Shown here: positions 33,224 through 42,259 of the stretch, in pieces
Layout of the letters: the number at the start of each line of letters is the position of its first letter
Numbering within the stretch: the stretch's first letter is position 1
DNA from: Solirubrobacter sp963837485
GTDB lineage: Bacteria; Actinomycetota; Thermoleophilia; Solirubrobacterales; Solirubrobacteraceae
Length of the DNA stretch: 64,000 nucleotides
Direction: 5' to 3'
NCBI GenBank assembly: GCA_963837485.1
Contig: CAWINP010000009.1
Span: forward strand, 1 to 64,000
The notes under the pieces: model-generated
What the model saw: the letters and a program-made list of their open reading frames with translations, nothing else
Told to the model about the DNA's origin: nothing
Databases searched by the model: none
Position numbers and translations under genes: made by a program

Positions 33224-35941
33224 ATGCTGCACGACCGCCGCAACGAGTGCGCCGCGCTGGAACGGCTGCTGCATCGCATCCGGGCGGGACAGAGCGCGGT
33301 GCTGGTCCTGCGCGGCGAGGCCGGGATCGGCAAGACCGCCCTGCTGGAGTTCGTCGCCGCGCGGGCGACCGGATGCCGCGTCGCGCGCGCCGTCGGCGTG
33401 CAGGCCGAGATGGAATTGGCGTTCGCCGGGCTGCATCACCTGTGCGCCCCGATGCTCGACCGGATCGACGCCCTGCCGGCTCCCCAGCAGGAAGCGCTGC
33501 AGGTGGCCTTCGGACTGCAGGAAGGGAGTCCGCCGGATCGCTTCCTGGTGGCCCTCGCGGCGCTGAGCCTGCTGGCCGAAGCGGCCGAGACGCGCCCGCT
33601 CGTGTGCCTCGTCGAAGACGCGCACTGGCTCGATCGCGCCTCTGCCCAGGTGCTCGCCTTCGTCGCCCGGCGCCTGCTGGCCGAGCGGATCGCCGTGGTG
33701 TTCGCCGTGCGCGAGCCGAGCGCCGCCGACGAGCTCGCCGGCCTGCCGGAGCTGCGCGTCGAAGGCCTCCCCGACCCCGACGCGCGTGCCTTGCTGGAGT
33801 CCGCTGTGCCGGGGCTGGTGGACGCGCGCGTGCGCGAGAGGATCCTGGCCGAGACGCGCGGCAACCCGCTCGCGCTGCTGGAGCTGCCGCGCGGATTGAC
33901 GCCGGGGGAGCCCGCGGGCGGGCTCGCGCGCGCGGACGCCCGGTCGCTGGCAAGCCGCATCGAGCACAGCTTCCACGACCGCGTCCAGGCGCTTCCGCGC
34001 GACACGCAGCGCCTGCTCCTGACCGCGGCGGCCGAGCCGCTGGGCGATTCGAGCCTGCTGTGGCGCGCGGCCGAGCGTCTCGGGATCGGCGGCGACGCCG
34101 GGTGGCCGGCCGAGGCCGCCGGATTGATCGAGCTCGGTGTACGCGTGCGCTTCGCGCATCCGCTCGTCCGCTCGGCGATCTACCGGGCGGCGGCTCCGGG
34201 CGACCGCCGTGACGCGCATCGAGCGCTCGCGGAGGCGACCGACCCGGACTTCGATCCTGACCGGCGCGCCTGGCACCGCGCGCACGCGACGGCGATGCCG
34301 GACGAGGCGGTGGCGTCGGAGATGGCGCGCTCGGCCGGCCGCGCCCAGGGCCGGGGCGGCCTGGCCGCGGCGGCCGCGTTCCTGCAGCGCGCTGCCGAGC
34401 TGACGCCGGACCCCGCCCGGCGCGTCGACCGCGCGCTCGACGCGGCACAGGCGAAGCTCGACGTCGCCGATCCCGGGGCCGCCGAGGAGCTCGTCTCGGC
34501 GGCCAGGCTCGGTCCGCTCGACGAGCTCCAGCGCGCGCGGGTGGAGCGGTTGGGCGCGCAGATCGTGTTCGCGCGCGGACGCGGGCGCGACGCGCCGCCG
34601 CTGCTGCTCAAGGCGGCCCGGCGGCTCGATTCCCTGGATGGCGCGATGGCCCGCGAGACCTACCTCGAGGCGATCGCGTCGGCGATGTTCGCCGGGCGGC
34701 TCGGCACCGGCCCGGACGCGCGCGAGGTGGCCGAGGCGGCGCGCGCATCGAGCCGGGCGCGAACGCCGGGCCCGGCCGATGCGCTCCTCGACGCCCTCGT
34801 GACCAGGTTCACCGAGGGCTACGCGGCGTCCGTCGCGCCGCTCTCGGGGGCGCTGCGGGCGTTCCGCGACGTCGATGGCGACGGCGAGCAGCGGCGCTGG
34901 CTGTGGCTGGCATGCCGGCTTTCGCAGGATCTCTGGGACGACGAGCTCTGGCACGTGCTCGCGACCCGCGGCGTGCGCGTCGCGCGCGACACCGGCGCGC
35001 TCAGCCTTCTCCCGGTGATGGCCAACTACCTCGCCGCGTTCAACGTCCACTCCGGAGCCTTCGCCTCGGCTGCGGCTTTGGCCGAGGAGGTCGACGCGAT
35101 CACGCACGCGACCGGCATCCCGCCGCTCAGGTACGCGGCGCTCATGCTGGCCAACGCGCGCGGCGACGACGCGCCGGCGCAGGCGCTGCTCGACGACGCG
35201 TGGCGGAACGGGATGGAGCGCGGCGAGGGCTCCGGCATGGCCCTGTCCTGGTGGCTGACCGCCTTGCGCCACAACGCTCACGGCCGCTACGGCGAGGCGC
35301 TGGCCGACGCGCAGCGCGTATGCGAGTACGAGGACGTGCTCGCGTACGGCTGGGCGTTGGTCGAGCTGATCGAGGCCGGCGTCCGCAGCGGCCGGTCCGA
35401 CGAGGCCGCGGTCGCGCTGGAGCGGCTGAGCGAGCGCACGCGCGCGGCCGGCACCGAATGGGCGCTCGGAATCCAAGCGCGCTGCCGTGCCCTGGTGCGC
35501 GACGACGATTCCCTCTATCGCGAGTCGATCGAGCGGCTCGGGCACAGCCGCGCGGCGGTCGAGCTCGCACGCAGCCGGCTCCTGTACGGGGAGTGGCTGC
35601 GGCGCGAGAACCGGCGCGTGGAGGCGCGTGAGCTGTTGCGCCGCGCCCACGCCGACTTCAGCCGCTTCGGGGCCGAGGCGTTCGCCGAGCGCGCCCGCCG
35701 TGAGCTGCTGGCCACCGGCGAGACCGTACGCAAGCTCACCGTCGACGCGCGCGACTCCCTGACGCCCCAGGAGGGCCAGGTCGCACGCCTCGCCCGCGAC
35801 GGGCACACCAACCCGGAGATCGGCGCGCAGCTGTTCATCAGCCCGCGCACGGTCGAGTACCACCTGCGCAAGGTCTTCCGCAAGCTCGATGTCAGCACCC
35901 GCAAGGAGCTGCGCGACGCGCTCGCGGAGCAGTTCGTCTGA
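33224..35941 (+). CDS. Large ATPase-LuxR transcriptional regulator, paralogue 1
   Basis: The 905-residue regulator has Walker A GEAGIGKT (31-38), Walker B LVCLVEDAHWLD, a long helical repeat sensor region and a C-terminal LuxR helix-turn-helix from about 846 (LTPQEGQVARLARDGHTNPEIG, then FISPRTVEYHLRKVFRKLDV). It is close in sequence to the products at 37719 and 43985 along its whole length. It lacks the GLVGRRSE start of its relatives, which is found out of frame just upstream at 33105-33218, so its 5' end has been rearranged. The ATG at 33224 has little ribosome binding site (CTGTAGCCGCG). The PEP-mutase-like gene follows after 27 bases and is a likely target or operon partner. Confidence 0.93.
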   Translation: MLHDRRNECAALERLLHRIRAGQSAVLVLRGEAGIGKTALLEFVAARATGCRVARAVGVQAEMELAFAGLHHLCAPMLDRIDALPAPQQEALQVAFGLQEGSPPDRFLVALAALSLLAEAAETRPLVCLVEDAHWLDRASAQVLAFVARRLLAERIAVVFAVREPSAADELAGLPELRVEGLPDPDARALLESAVPGLVDARVRERILAETRGNPLALLELPRGLTPGEPAGGLARADARSLASRIEHSFHDRVQALPRDTQRLLLTAAAEPLGDSSLLWRAAERLGIGGDAGWPAEAAGLIELGVRVRFAHPLVRSAIYRAAAPGDRRDAHRALAEATDPDFDPDRRAWHRAHATAMPDEAVASEMARSAGRAQGRGGLAAAAAFLQRAAELTPDPARRVDRALDAAQAKLDVADPGAAEELVSAARLGPLDELQRARVERLGAQIVFARGRGRDAPPLLLKAARRLDSLDGAMARETYLEAIASAMFAGRLGTGPDAREVAEAARASSRARTPGPADALLDALVTRFTEGYAASVAPLSGALRAFRDVDGDGEQRRWLWLACRLSQDLWDDELWHVLATRGVRVARDTGALSLLPVMANYLAAFNVHSGAFASAAALAEEVDAITHATGIPPLRYAALMLANARGDDAPAQALLDDAWRNGMERGEGSGMALSWWLTALRHNAHGRYGEALADAQRVCEYEDVLAYGWALVELIEAGVRSGRSDEAAVALERLSERTRAAGTEWALGIQARCRALVRDDDSLYRESIERLGHSRAAVELARSRLLYGEWLRRENRRVEARELLRRAHADFSRFGAEAFAERARRELLATGETVRKLTVDARDSLTPQEGQVARLARDGHTNPEIGAQLFISPRTVEYHLRKVFRKLDVSTRKELRDALAEQFV

Positions 35942-35968
35942 CGCCCGGGGCGGCGTTACGCTCGCCAC

Positions 35969-36748
35969 ATGACCTCCTCACAGGCAGCCGACATCCAGAG
36001 CCGGTGCGACCTGCTGCGGTCGCTGCACCGTCCCGGCACGCCGCTCCTGCTTCCGAACGTGTGGGACGTGGCCACCGCCAGGGCCGTGGTCGCGGCCGGG
36101 TTTCCCGTGGTCGCGACCACGAGCGTCGGTGTGGCCAACGCGCTCGGCTTTGAGGACCACGGCGCGCCGGCGGGCGAGATGCTCGCCGCGGCCGCGCGGA
36201 TCGCACGCGGGGTCGAGGCGCCCGTGACGGTCGACGCCGAGGCCGGCTACGGGCTGGAGCCGGCGGCGCTGGTGGATGCGCTGCGGGATGCCGGGGCCGC
36301 CGGCTGCAATCTTGAGGACACCGATCACGCCGCCGACCGCCTCCGCGATACCGACCGGCAGGCAGAATGGCTCAGCGCGGTTCGCCGGGCCGCGGCCGAC
36401 GCTGGCTACGGGCTTGTGATCAACGCGCGGGTGGACGTCTTCTTCGGTCCCATGCTCGCCGGTGCCGGCCCTGGGACCCAGCAGGAGCTCGTTCCCGAGG
36501 CGCTGCGGCGCGCGCGGGCCTACATAGAGGCCGGCGTCGACTGCGTCTATCCGATCGGCCTGTGGGAGGCAGGTGCGCTGCGCAGCTTCATGTCGGAGGT
36601 CACCGCCCCGGTGAACGTCGCGCGCCTGCCGCAGGCGCCGTCGCTCGATGAGCTGGCCGAGCTGGGCGTGGCCCGGGTGAGCTGGGGACCGTTCCTGTAC
36701 TTCGGCGCGATGGCCCACTTCAAGGACCAGCTCGCCTCGCTTCAGTAG
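35969..36748 (+). CDS. Isocitrate lyase/PEP mutase family protein
   Basis: The 259-residue product is a PEP-mutase/isocitrate-lyase superfamily TIM barrel. It shows LLLPNVWDVATARAV, TTSVGVANALGF, the Mg-binding VTVDAEAGYG (Asp89, Glu91) and NLEDT. The KKCGH cysteine motif of true isocitrate lyase is absent, as in many short actinobacterial members annotated as carboxyvinyl-carboxyphosphonate mutase or oxaloacetase-like. It should cleave or rearrange a C-C or C-P bond of a small 2-oxo acid; the exact reaction is open. It sits between two LuxR genes and is probably co-transcribed with the first. Confidence 0.9.
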   Translation: MTSSQAADIQSRCDLLRSLHRPGTPLLLPNVWDVATARAVVAAGFPVVATTSVGVANALGFEDHGAPAGEMLAAAARIARGVEAPVTVDAEAGYGLEPAALVDALRDAGAAGCNLEDTDHAADRLRDTDRQAEWLSAVRRAAADAGYGLVINARVDVFFGPMLAGAGPGTQQELVPEALRRARAYIEAGVDCVYPIGLWEAGALRSFMSEVTAPVNVARLPQAPSLDELAELGVARVSWGPFLYFGAMAHFKDQLASLQ

Positions 36749-36799
36749 CCTGACGGCGTCGGTCCTCGTCCCTCGACCCACGGCGACCCGGAGGCGCAG

Positions 36800-37714
36800 A
36801 TGCGGGTGTTCTTGGCTGGCGCGACGGGCGTGATCGGCAACCCGCTCGTACCCCAGCTATTGGAGGCGGGGCACCAGGTGACGGCGATGACGCGCTCGGC
36901 CCTGCGTGCCGCGCAGCTCAAGGCGGTTGGCGCCGACCCGGTCGTGTGCGACGTGTTCGATGCCGCCGGGGTGCGGACGGCCATGGCCGACGCTTCGCCC
37001 GAAGCGGTGATCCACCAGCTCACCGCGCTGCCGGCGCGGCTCGACTACGGGGATCCCACCGTGCTCGACGCGACCAACCGCCTGCGGATCGAAGGGACGC
37101 AGGTCCTCGTCGATGCGGCGCTGGCTGCCGGCGCACGCCGCGTTGTCGCGCAGAGCATCGCGTTCGCGTACGCGCCGAGAGGCGACCGCGTCAAGCAGGA
37201 GGGCGCGGCGCTGTTCACCGACGCACGCCCGCCACTCGGCGCCGCGGTCGCGGCGATCGCCGAGCACGAGCGGCAGGTCACGGAAACGGCCGGCATCGAG
37301 GGTCTGGTCCTGCGCTACGGCACGCTCTACGGCCCCGGCACGTACTACGACCGGCTTGGCTCTGCGGCGGCCGACGTCATCGCGGCGCGCGTGCCGCTCG
37401 TCGAGGGCGCCACCGGTCTGTACAGCTGGCTGCACGCCGAGGACGCCGCGTCCGCGGCCGTCGCGGCGCTCGACCGGGGCGCGCCGGGGATCTACAACGT
37501 CGTCGACGACGAGCCGGCGCCGCAGCCGGAATGGCTCCCCGTCCTCGCACAGGCGCTGGGCGCCGATCCGCCCGCTCCGGCGGGGACGGCGCCGCCACCG
37601 GAAGCCCCGGAAATGTCGCTGCGCGGCGCCTCCAATGCGAAGGCCAAGCGCGAGCTCGGATGGCGGCCGCGCTATGCGAGCTGGCGCGAAGGCTTTGCCG
37701 CGAGCCTCGCATGA
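36800..37714 (+). CDS. NAD(P)-dependent epimerase/dehydratase
   Basis: The 304-residue product is an extended short-chain dehydrogenase/NAD-epimerase: Rossmann motif GATGVIG (7-13), the VVCDVFD acidic strand, the RRVVAQSIAFAY catalytic strand, VLRYGTLYGPGTYY, and WLHAEDAASA near the end. The usual YxxxK pair is not obvious after the SIAFAY strand, so activity may differ. Substrate is likely a sugar nucleotide or a small ketone. The LuxR gene at 37719 starts four bases after its stop, so the two are one transcription unit; the regulator probably controls this operon. Confidence 0.9.
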   Translation: MRVFLAGATGVIGNPLVPQLLEAGHQVTAMTRSALRAAQLKAVGADPVVCDVFDAAGVRTAMADASPEAVIHQLTALPARLDYGDPTVLDATNRLRIEGTQVLVDAALAAGARRVVAQSIAFAYAPRGDRVKQEGAALFTDARPPLGAAVAAIAEHERQVTETAGIEGLVLRYGTLYGPGTYYDRLGSAAADVIAARVPLVEGATGLYSWLHAEDAASAAVAALDRGAPGIYNVVDDEPAPQPEWLPVLAQALGADPPAPAGTAPPPEAPEMSLRGASNAKAKRELGWRPRYASWREGFAASLA

Positions 37715-37718
37715 AGGC

Positions 37719-40490
37719 ATGAGCCACACCCGTCTGCCGGCGTCGGGGCTCGTCGGCCGCCGAAGCGAGTGCGAGGCGCTGGATCGGCTCGTCGCGGGCG
37801 TGTCGGCGGGGCAGAGCCGGGTGCTGGTGCTGCGCGGCGAGGCGGGCGTCGGCAAGACCGCGCTGCTGGAGTACCTGGCCGGGGCCGCGACCGGATGCCG
37901 GATCGCGCGCGCCTCGGGAGTCGAATCGGAGATGGAGCTCGCATTCGCGGGCCTGCACGCGCTGTGCGCGCCCCTGCTGGGGCACCTGGAGCGCCTTCCC
38001 GGACCGCAGCGCGACGCCCTCCGCACGGCGTTCGGGCTCGCCACGGGCCCGCCGCCGGATCGATTCCTCGTCGGGCTGGCCGTGTTGAGCCTGCTGGCCG
38101 ACGTCGCCGAGGAGCGGCCGCTGATGTGCGTCGTCGACGATGCGCAATGGCTCGACCACATCTCCGCGCAGATGCTGTCGTTCGTCGCGCGCCGTCTGCT
38201 GGCGGAGCGGGTCGGGTTGGTGTTCGCGCTGCGCGAGCCGGCCGACGGGCAGGAGCTGGCGAGGTTGCCCGAACTGGTGGTCGATGGCATCGACGACCCC
38301 GACGCTCGCGCGCTGCTGGACTCGACGCTGCCCGGGCCGCTCGACGAGCTCGTCCGCGAGCGCATCCTCGCCGAGGCCAACGGCAATCCGCTCGCCCTCC
38401 TGGAGCTGCCGCGGCGGCTGACGCCCGCGACCATGGCGGGCGGATTCGGCCTGCCCGTCCCCATGCCGTTGACGAGCCGGATCGAGCAGGGCTTCGCGCG
38501 CCAGCTCGAACCGCTCCCGCTCGACACTCGGCGGCTCCTGCTGCTCGCGGCGGCGGAGCCGCTTGGCGACGTGACGTTGCTGTGGCGTGCGGCCGAGCTG
38601 CTCGGAATCGGGCCGGACGCGGCGCCGCCCCACGCGGCCGGTCTGCTCGAGATCGGTGCTCGAGTGCGGTTCCGGCATCCGCTGGTGCGCTCGGCGGCCT
38701 ACCAGGTGGCGACCGCGCCCGATCGACAGCAGGTCCACCAGGCCCTGGCCGACGCGACCGATCCGCAGTTGGACCCGGACCGGCGCGCGTGGCATCGAGC
38801 CCGCGCGGCCGAACGTCCCGACGAGTCGGTGGCCGCCGAGCTCGAGCGCTCCGCCGACCGCGCCCGCGCGCGCGGCGGCGTCGCGGCTGCGGCGGCGTTC
38901 CTCGAGCGAGCGGCACAGCTGACACCCGATCCGGGGCGTCGCGGCGGGCGGGCGCTGGTCGCTGCGCAGGCGAAGTTCGAGTCGGGAGCTCCGGAGGCTG
39001 CGCTCGAGCTCCTGGCGCTTGCCGAGCTGTGCCCTCTCGACGAGCTTCAGCGTGCCCGCCTCGCCCGCCTGCGCGGCGAGATCGCGTTCGCGCTCAGGCG
39101 CGGCAGCGACGCCCCGCCACTCCTCCTCCGCGCAGCCCGAGAGCTCGAAGCGCTCGATCCCGCGCTGGCGCGCGAGACATACCTGTCGGCGCTCGGAGCC
39201 GCAATGTTCACGGGCCGGCTGTACGCCGCCGGCGGTGTGCGGACGGCGGCCCAGGCGGCCCGAGCTGCACCCTCGGCGCCGGCGCCGCGATCGATCGATC
39301 GCATCCTCGACGGCATGGCCACGCGGTTCACGGAGGGGCCGGGTGCCGGCGCCGCTCGGTTGCGCGTCGCGCTCGAAGCGTTCAGGAACGAGGCGCTCCA
39401 CAGCCATGCGGAGGTCATGCGGTGGCTCCAGTTGAGCCCCATTGTCCTGTCGATGACCGTGTTCGAGCTGTTCGACGACGATGCGTTCCATGCGGTTGCC
39501 AACCGCGCGGTGCGGCTGGCTCGGGACGCCGGAGCGCTCACCATGCTCTCCGTCACGCTCCCGTATCTCTCGGGCGTGCATACCTACGGCGGGGAGTTCT
39601 CGGCCGCCGCGGCGCTGATCGCGGAGGCAGACGCGATCACGGCCGCGACCGGCAACGTCGGGCTGGTGTATGGCGCGCTGGTCCTTTCGGCGTGGCGCGG
39701 GGTCGAGCGCGAAGCACGCGAGCTGATCGACACCGCCATCGAGAGCGCGACTGCGCGCGGCGAGGGACGGGTGCTGGCGCTGGCGTGCTACGGCACCGCC
39801 GTCCTGTACAACGGCCTGGGCCGCTACGAGGAAGCCGCCGACGGCGCCGAGCGGGCCACCGAGGACGATGACCAGGGCTACGCCGCCTGGTCGCTGGCCG
39901 AGCTCGTCGAGGCGTCGACTCGCTCCGGCAGGCCGGAGCTCGCCGCCCGCGCGGTCCAGCGGCTGGATGAGCGCGCACGCGCCGCAGACACGGATTGGGC
40001 CCTCGGGGTGCTCGCACGTTCACGGGCTTTGGTGAGCGCGGGCGGCGACGCCGACGCCCTCTACCGCGAGGCGATCGAGCGGCTCGAGCGCACCCGGATC
40101 CGCGTCGAGCTGGCCCGCGCTCGCCTGCTGTATGGAGAATGGCTGCGACGCGAGAACCGCGATGCCGACGCGCCCGAGCAGCTCCGAGCCGCCCATGACG
40201 TGTTCACGCGCGCCGGTGCTGAGGCCTTCGCCGAGCGAGCCCGGCGCGAGCTGCGAGCCACCGGCGAGGTCGTGCGCCGCCCGGCCCGCGAGACCCGCGA
40301 CGCGCTCACGCCGCAGGAGACGCAGATCGCGCGCCTCGCCGCCGACGGTCTCACGAACCCTGAGATCGGTGCGCGGCTGTTCATCAGCCCGCGCACCGTC
40401 GAGTACCACCTGCACAAGGTCTTCGCCAAGCTCGAGGTCGGCTCCCGGAAGGAGCTCCGGACGGCGCTCGTCCCCGCGGGGCAGAGCTGA
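37719..40490 (+). CDS. Large ATPase-LuxR transcriptional regulator, paralogue 2
   Basis: The 923-residue regulator shows GLVGRRSECEALDRL at the N-terminus, Walker A GEAGVGKT (40-47), Walker B LMCVVDDAQWLD, and a long helical sensor domain. A LuxR helix-turn-helix starts at about 863 (LTPQETQIARLAADGLTNPEIG, then FISPRTVEYHLHKVFAKLEV). It is closely related to the products at 33224 and 43985. It begins four bases after the epimerase gene, so it is translated from the same message. An inverted repeat with CTAGGG halves lies 27 bases after its stop. Confidence 0.94.
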   Translation: MSHTRLPASGLVGRRSECEALDRLVAGVSAGQSRVLVLRGEAGVGKTALLEYLAGAATGCRIARASGVESEMELAFAGLHALCAPLLGHLERLPGPQRDALRTAFGLATGPPPDRFLVGLAVLSLLADVAEERPLMCVVDDAQWLDHISAQMLSFVARRLLAERVGLVFALREPADGQELARLPELVVDGIDDPDARALLDSTLPGPLDELVRERILAEANGNPLALLELPRRLTPATMAGGFGLPVPMPLTSRIEQGFARQLEPLPLDTRRLLLLAAAEPLGDVTLLWRAAELLGIGPDAAPPHAAGLLEIGARVRFRHPLVRSAAYQVATAPDRQQVHQALADATDPQLDPDRRAWHRARAAERPDESVAAELERSADRARARGGVAAAAAFLERAAQLTPDPGRRGGRALVAAQAKFESGAPEAALELLALAELCPLDELQRARLARLRGEIAFALRRGSDAPPLLLRAARELEALDPALARETYLSALGAAMFTGRLYAAGGVRTAAQAARAAPSAPAPRSIDRILDGMATRFTEGPGAGAARLRVALEAFRNEALHSHAEVMRWLQLSPIVLSMTVFELFDDDAFHAVANRAVRLARDAGALTMLSVTLPYLSGVHTYGGEFSAAAALIAEADAITAATGNVGLVYGALVLSAWRGVEREARELIDTAIESATARGEGRVLALACYGTAVLYNGLGRYEEAADGAERATEDDDQGYAAWSLAELVEASTRSGRPELAARAVQRLDERARAADTDWALGVLARSRALVSAGGDADALYREAIERLERTRIRVELARARLLYGEWLRRENRDADAPEQLRAAHDVFTRAGAEAFAERARRELRATGEVVRRPARETRDALTPQETQIARLAADGLTNPEIGARLFISPRTVEYHLHKVFAKLEVGSRKELRTALVPAGQS

Positions 40491-40516
40491 GCGGATCACC
40501 CCCCGGTCGCGGCCCT

Positions 40517-40546
40517 GGGGTCCCTAGCGCCCCGGACTAGGGGACC
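40517..40546. promoter_or_regulatory. Inverted repeat with CTAG...CTAGGGG halves
   Basis: GGTCCCTAG (40519-40527) and CTAGGGGACC (40537-40546) form an inverted repeat with one bulged base, between the LuxR gene and the small membrane-protein/sigma pair. It could be a terminator or a LuxR-type operator; a CCCCTAGGGG site lies beside another LuxR gene at 26145. Confidence 0.4.
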
Positions 40547-40599
40547 GACGAGGGAGTTGCCCGGACGAGCGCGAGCCGGCGCGAGCGCAAGCTCGCGGC

Positions 40600-40917
40600 A
40601 TGGAGACAAACCACCCGATTCGACCTCCGGAGCCGGGCCTCGCCTCGATTCTGCAAGAGGTCGTCCCGCTCACGCTGTTCGTCGCCGTCGCCGGACCCCC
40701 GGTGCTCTTCATCGTGGGTCCGTGGGTGCTGCTCGCGCTGCTGGTCGCCGGCCCGTTCGCGGTCCTGCTGGCCCTTGTCGCCGCACTGGTCGCGGCGACG
40801 ATCCTGGTCGCCTGCATCGTCGCGATGCTGGCCACGCCGTACGTGCTCATGCGACGGCGCCGCGCGGCTCGGCGTTCCGTCGTCGCCGCGCCCATGCGGG
40901 TCGAGGTGGCGCTGTGA
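40600..40917 (+). CDS. Small membrane protein with a hydrophobic hairpin
   Basis: The 105-residue product has a short polar N-terminus and two or three membrane helices rich in Ala, Val and Leu (about residues 22-80). A basic end (YVLMRRRRAARRS) follows, which should lie in the cytoplasm. No family is recognised. A similar protein (hydrophobic pair with a PP turn, then a His/Arg-rich tail) is encoded at 41589 on the other side of the sigma gene. Its stop overlaps the GTG start of the sigma gene by four bases (GTGA), so the two are co-translated. It may be a membrane partner that controls the sigma factor; this is inference from position only. Confidence 0.75.
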   Translation: METNHPIRPPEPGLASILQEVVPLTLFVAVAGPPVLFIVGPWVLLALLVAGPFAVLLALVAALVAATILVACIVAMLATPYVLMRRRRAARRSVVAAPMRVEVAL

Positions 40918-41522
40918 CCGTGCACGACATCGAGTCCTTCGAGGGCATGCGGCCGCGGCTGTTCGGGATCGCCCGGCGCGTCCTCGGCAACGCCGCGGAT
41001 GCCGACGACGTCGTGCAGGACGCGTGGATGCGCTGGCATGGGACCGACCGCAGCCAGGTGCAAGACCCGGCCGGCTTCCTCGTCACGATGACCGCGCGGC
41101 TCGCGCTGACCGTCGGGCAATCCGCTCGTGTGCGCCGTGAGATCGCCGCCGGCCCGCTGCCGGCGGAGACGCCGGACCTCGGCGGCGATCCCTCGCTCGG
41201 CGCAGAGCAGGGCGAAGCGCTCGAACGCGCGCTGCTCGCGCTGCTGGAGAGGCTGACTCCGGCCGAGCGAACCGCCTACATCCTTCGCGAGGCCTTCGAC
41301 TATCCGCACCGCAGGATCGCGGAGGTGCTGGGGCTCAGCGAGGCGAACGCCCGGCAGGTCTTCATCCGCGCGCGGCGTCGCCTTGCGGGCGAAGCCCGCC
41401 GGCCGCCGGCTCCCGGCGAGCTCCGGCGCCTGGTCGACGCGTTCGTCGCCGCCGCGCACAGCGGCGACCTCGCGGCGCTGGAGCACACGTTGCTCGGCGT
41501 CGGCGGGCGCGTCGCAGCCTGA
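40914..41522 (+). CDS. ECF41-like sigma factor with truncated C-terminal domain
   Basis: The 202-residue product has sigma region 2 (FEGMRPRLFGIARRVLGNAADADDVVQDAWMRW, residues 8-40) and region 4 (LTPAERTAYILREAFDYPHRRIAEVLGLSEANARQVFIRARRRL, about 117-160). The ECF41/SigJ-type linker and first helix of the SnoaL-like domain follow (LRRLVDAFVAAAHSGDLAALEHTLL), and then it stops. Intact ECF41 proteins have about 100 more residues with DGGGK and NPDKL motifs that control activity in place of an anti-sigma factor. The GTG at 40914 overlaps the membrane-protein stop. Three ECF41-like promoters lie within 9 kb. Because the control domain is missing, the protein may be deregulated or inactive. Confidence 0.88.
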   Translation: MTVHDIESFEGMRPRLFGIARRVLGNAADADDVVQDAWMRWHGTDRSQVQDPAGFLVTMTARLALTVGQSARVRREIAAGPLPAETPDLGGDPSLGAEQGEALERALLALLERLTPAERTAYILREAFDYPHRRIAEVLGLSEANARQVFIRARRRLAGEARRPPAPGELRRLVDAFVAAAHSGDLAALEHTLLGVGGRVAA

Positions 41523-41588
41523 CGGGAAGCGGCCCGGCTGGGGGGTCCGGCACTCAGACCTCCCAGCCGTGTTGCGCTTGGACGGCCA

Positions 41589-41954
41589 TCACGCGTACAG
41601 CTTCCGCTGCAGCCGGGCCGCGACACGACGGGCGCGCGACGTCGCGGCCGCGCCCTCCGACCGCCCCAGCTTCGCGAAGCGATGAACGAGCTGGTGCGCG
41701 TGCGCGGCCCGGTGGTGATGGGCGTGGCGGACGACGAGCACCGGGAGCGCGACGAGCCCGGCCACCGCGGCGAGCGCGATGGCCGGGACGAGCACGATCA
41801 CGGCGAGGATCACCAGCGGCGGGGCGATGAACACCGTGGCGACGGCGATCACGGCCAGCTCGGCGACGCGAATCGCCGCCTCGACCGCGATGCCGACCGC
41901 GGAGAGGACCTCCTCGGACCGCTCCCCGGTCGATGGTGCCTGGGTAGCGCTCAT
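41589..41954 (-). CDS. Small membrane protein with His/Arg-rich tail
   Basis: The 121-residue product has a polar N-terminus, a hydrophobic stretch with two membrane helices (about 28-75, with an APPL turn), and a His/Arg-rich cytoplasmic tail (VVRHAHHHRAAHAHQLVHR) that might bind metal or nucleic acid. No family is recognised. Its layout mirrors the protein at 40600, and the two flank the sigma gene in opposite orientation, so they are probably distant paralogues. The gene is convergent with the sigma gene. Start at the ATG 41954, which is followed by a typical polar leader. Confidence 0.7.
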   Translation of the reverse strand: MSATQAPSTGERSEEVLSAVGIAVEAAIRVAELAVIAVATVFIAPPLVILAVIVLVPAIALAAVAGLVALPVLVVRHAHHHRAAHAHQLVHRFAKLGRSEGAAATSRARRVAARLQRKLYA

Positions 41955-42027
41955 GCCGGCGCCTGCCCCAAGCTGAGCAGATACAACGGACGGGGACCCA
42001 TCGGGAGCCTCCTTGTCTCGGGCGAGG

Positions 42028-42255
42028 TCAGTACGCGGCGATCTGTTGCGCCGCTTCGTCGAGGGCGAGCGCGAGGCTGGTGGTCTCGATCAGCCAGGGC
42101 TCGCCATCGGGACGAGGGTCGACGCGCAGGTGCAGCCGGCCCTCGTGGAAGACGGTGACGGCCACCAGCTCGCGGCCGCACCAGAACTCGGCAATGCCGT
42201 CAGCGGCCTCTTCGGCGCTGGCGACGATGAGATGAATCGGGGCCCAGTCGCCCAT
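42028..42255 (-). CDS. Small hypothetical protein in NmrA operon
   Basis: The 75-residue product has an alpha/beta pattern (PIHLIVASAEEAADGIAEFW, LVAVTVFHEGRLHLRVDPR) and a C-terminal amphipathic helix. The family is not recognised. It starts four bases after the stop of the NmrA-like gene on the same strand, so it is almost certainly translated from the same message and controlled by the promoter at 43058-43086. Length, composition and position support a real gene rather than chance. Confidence 0.65.
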   Translation of the reverse strand: MGDWAPIHLIVASAEEAADGIAEFWCGRELVAVTVFHEGRLHLRVDPRPDGEPWLIETTSLALALDEAAQQIAAY

Positions 42256-42259
42256 GGCG

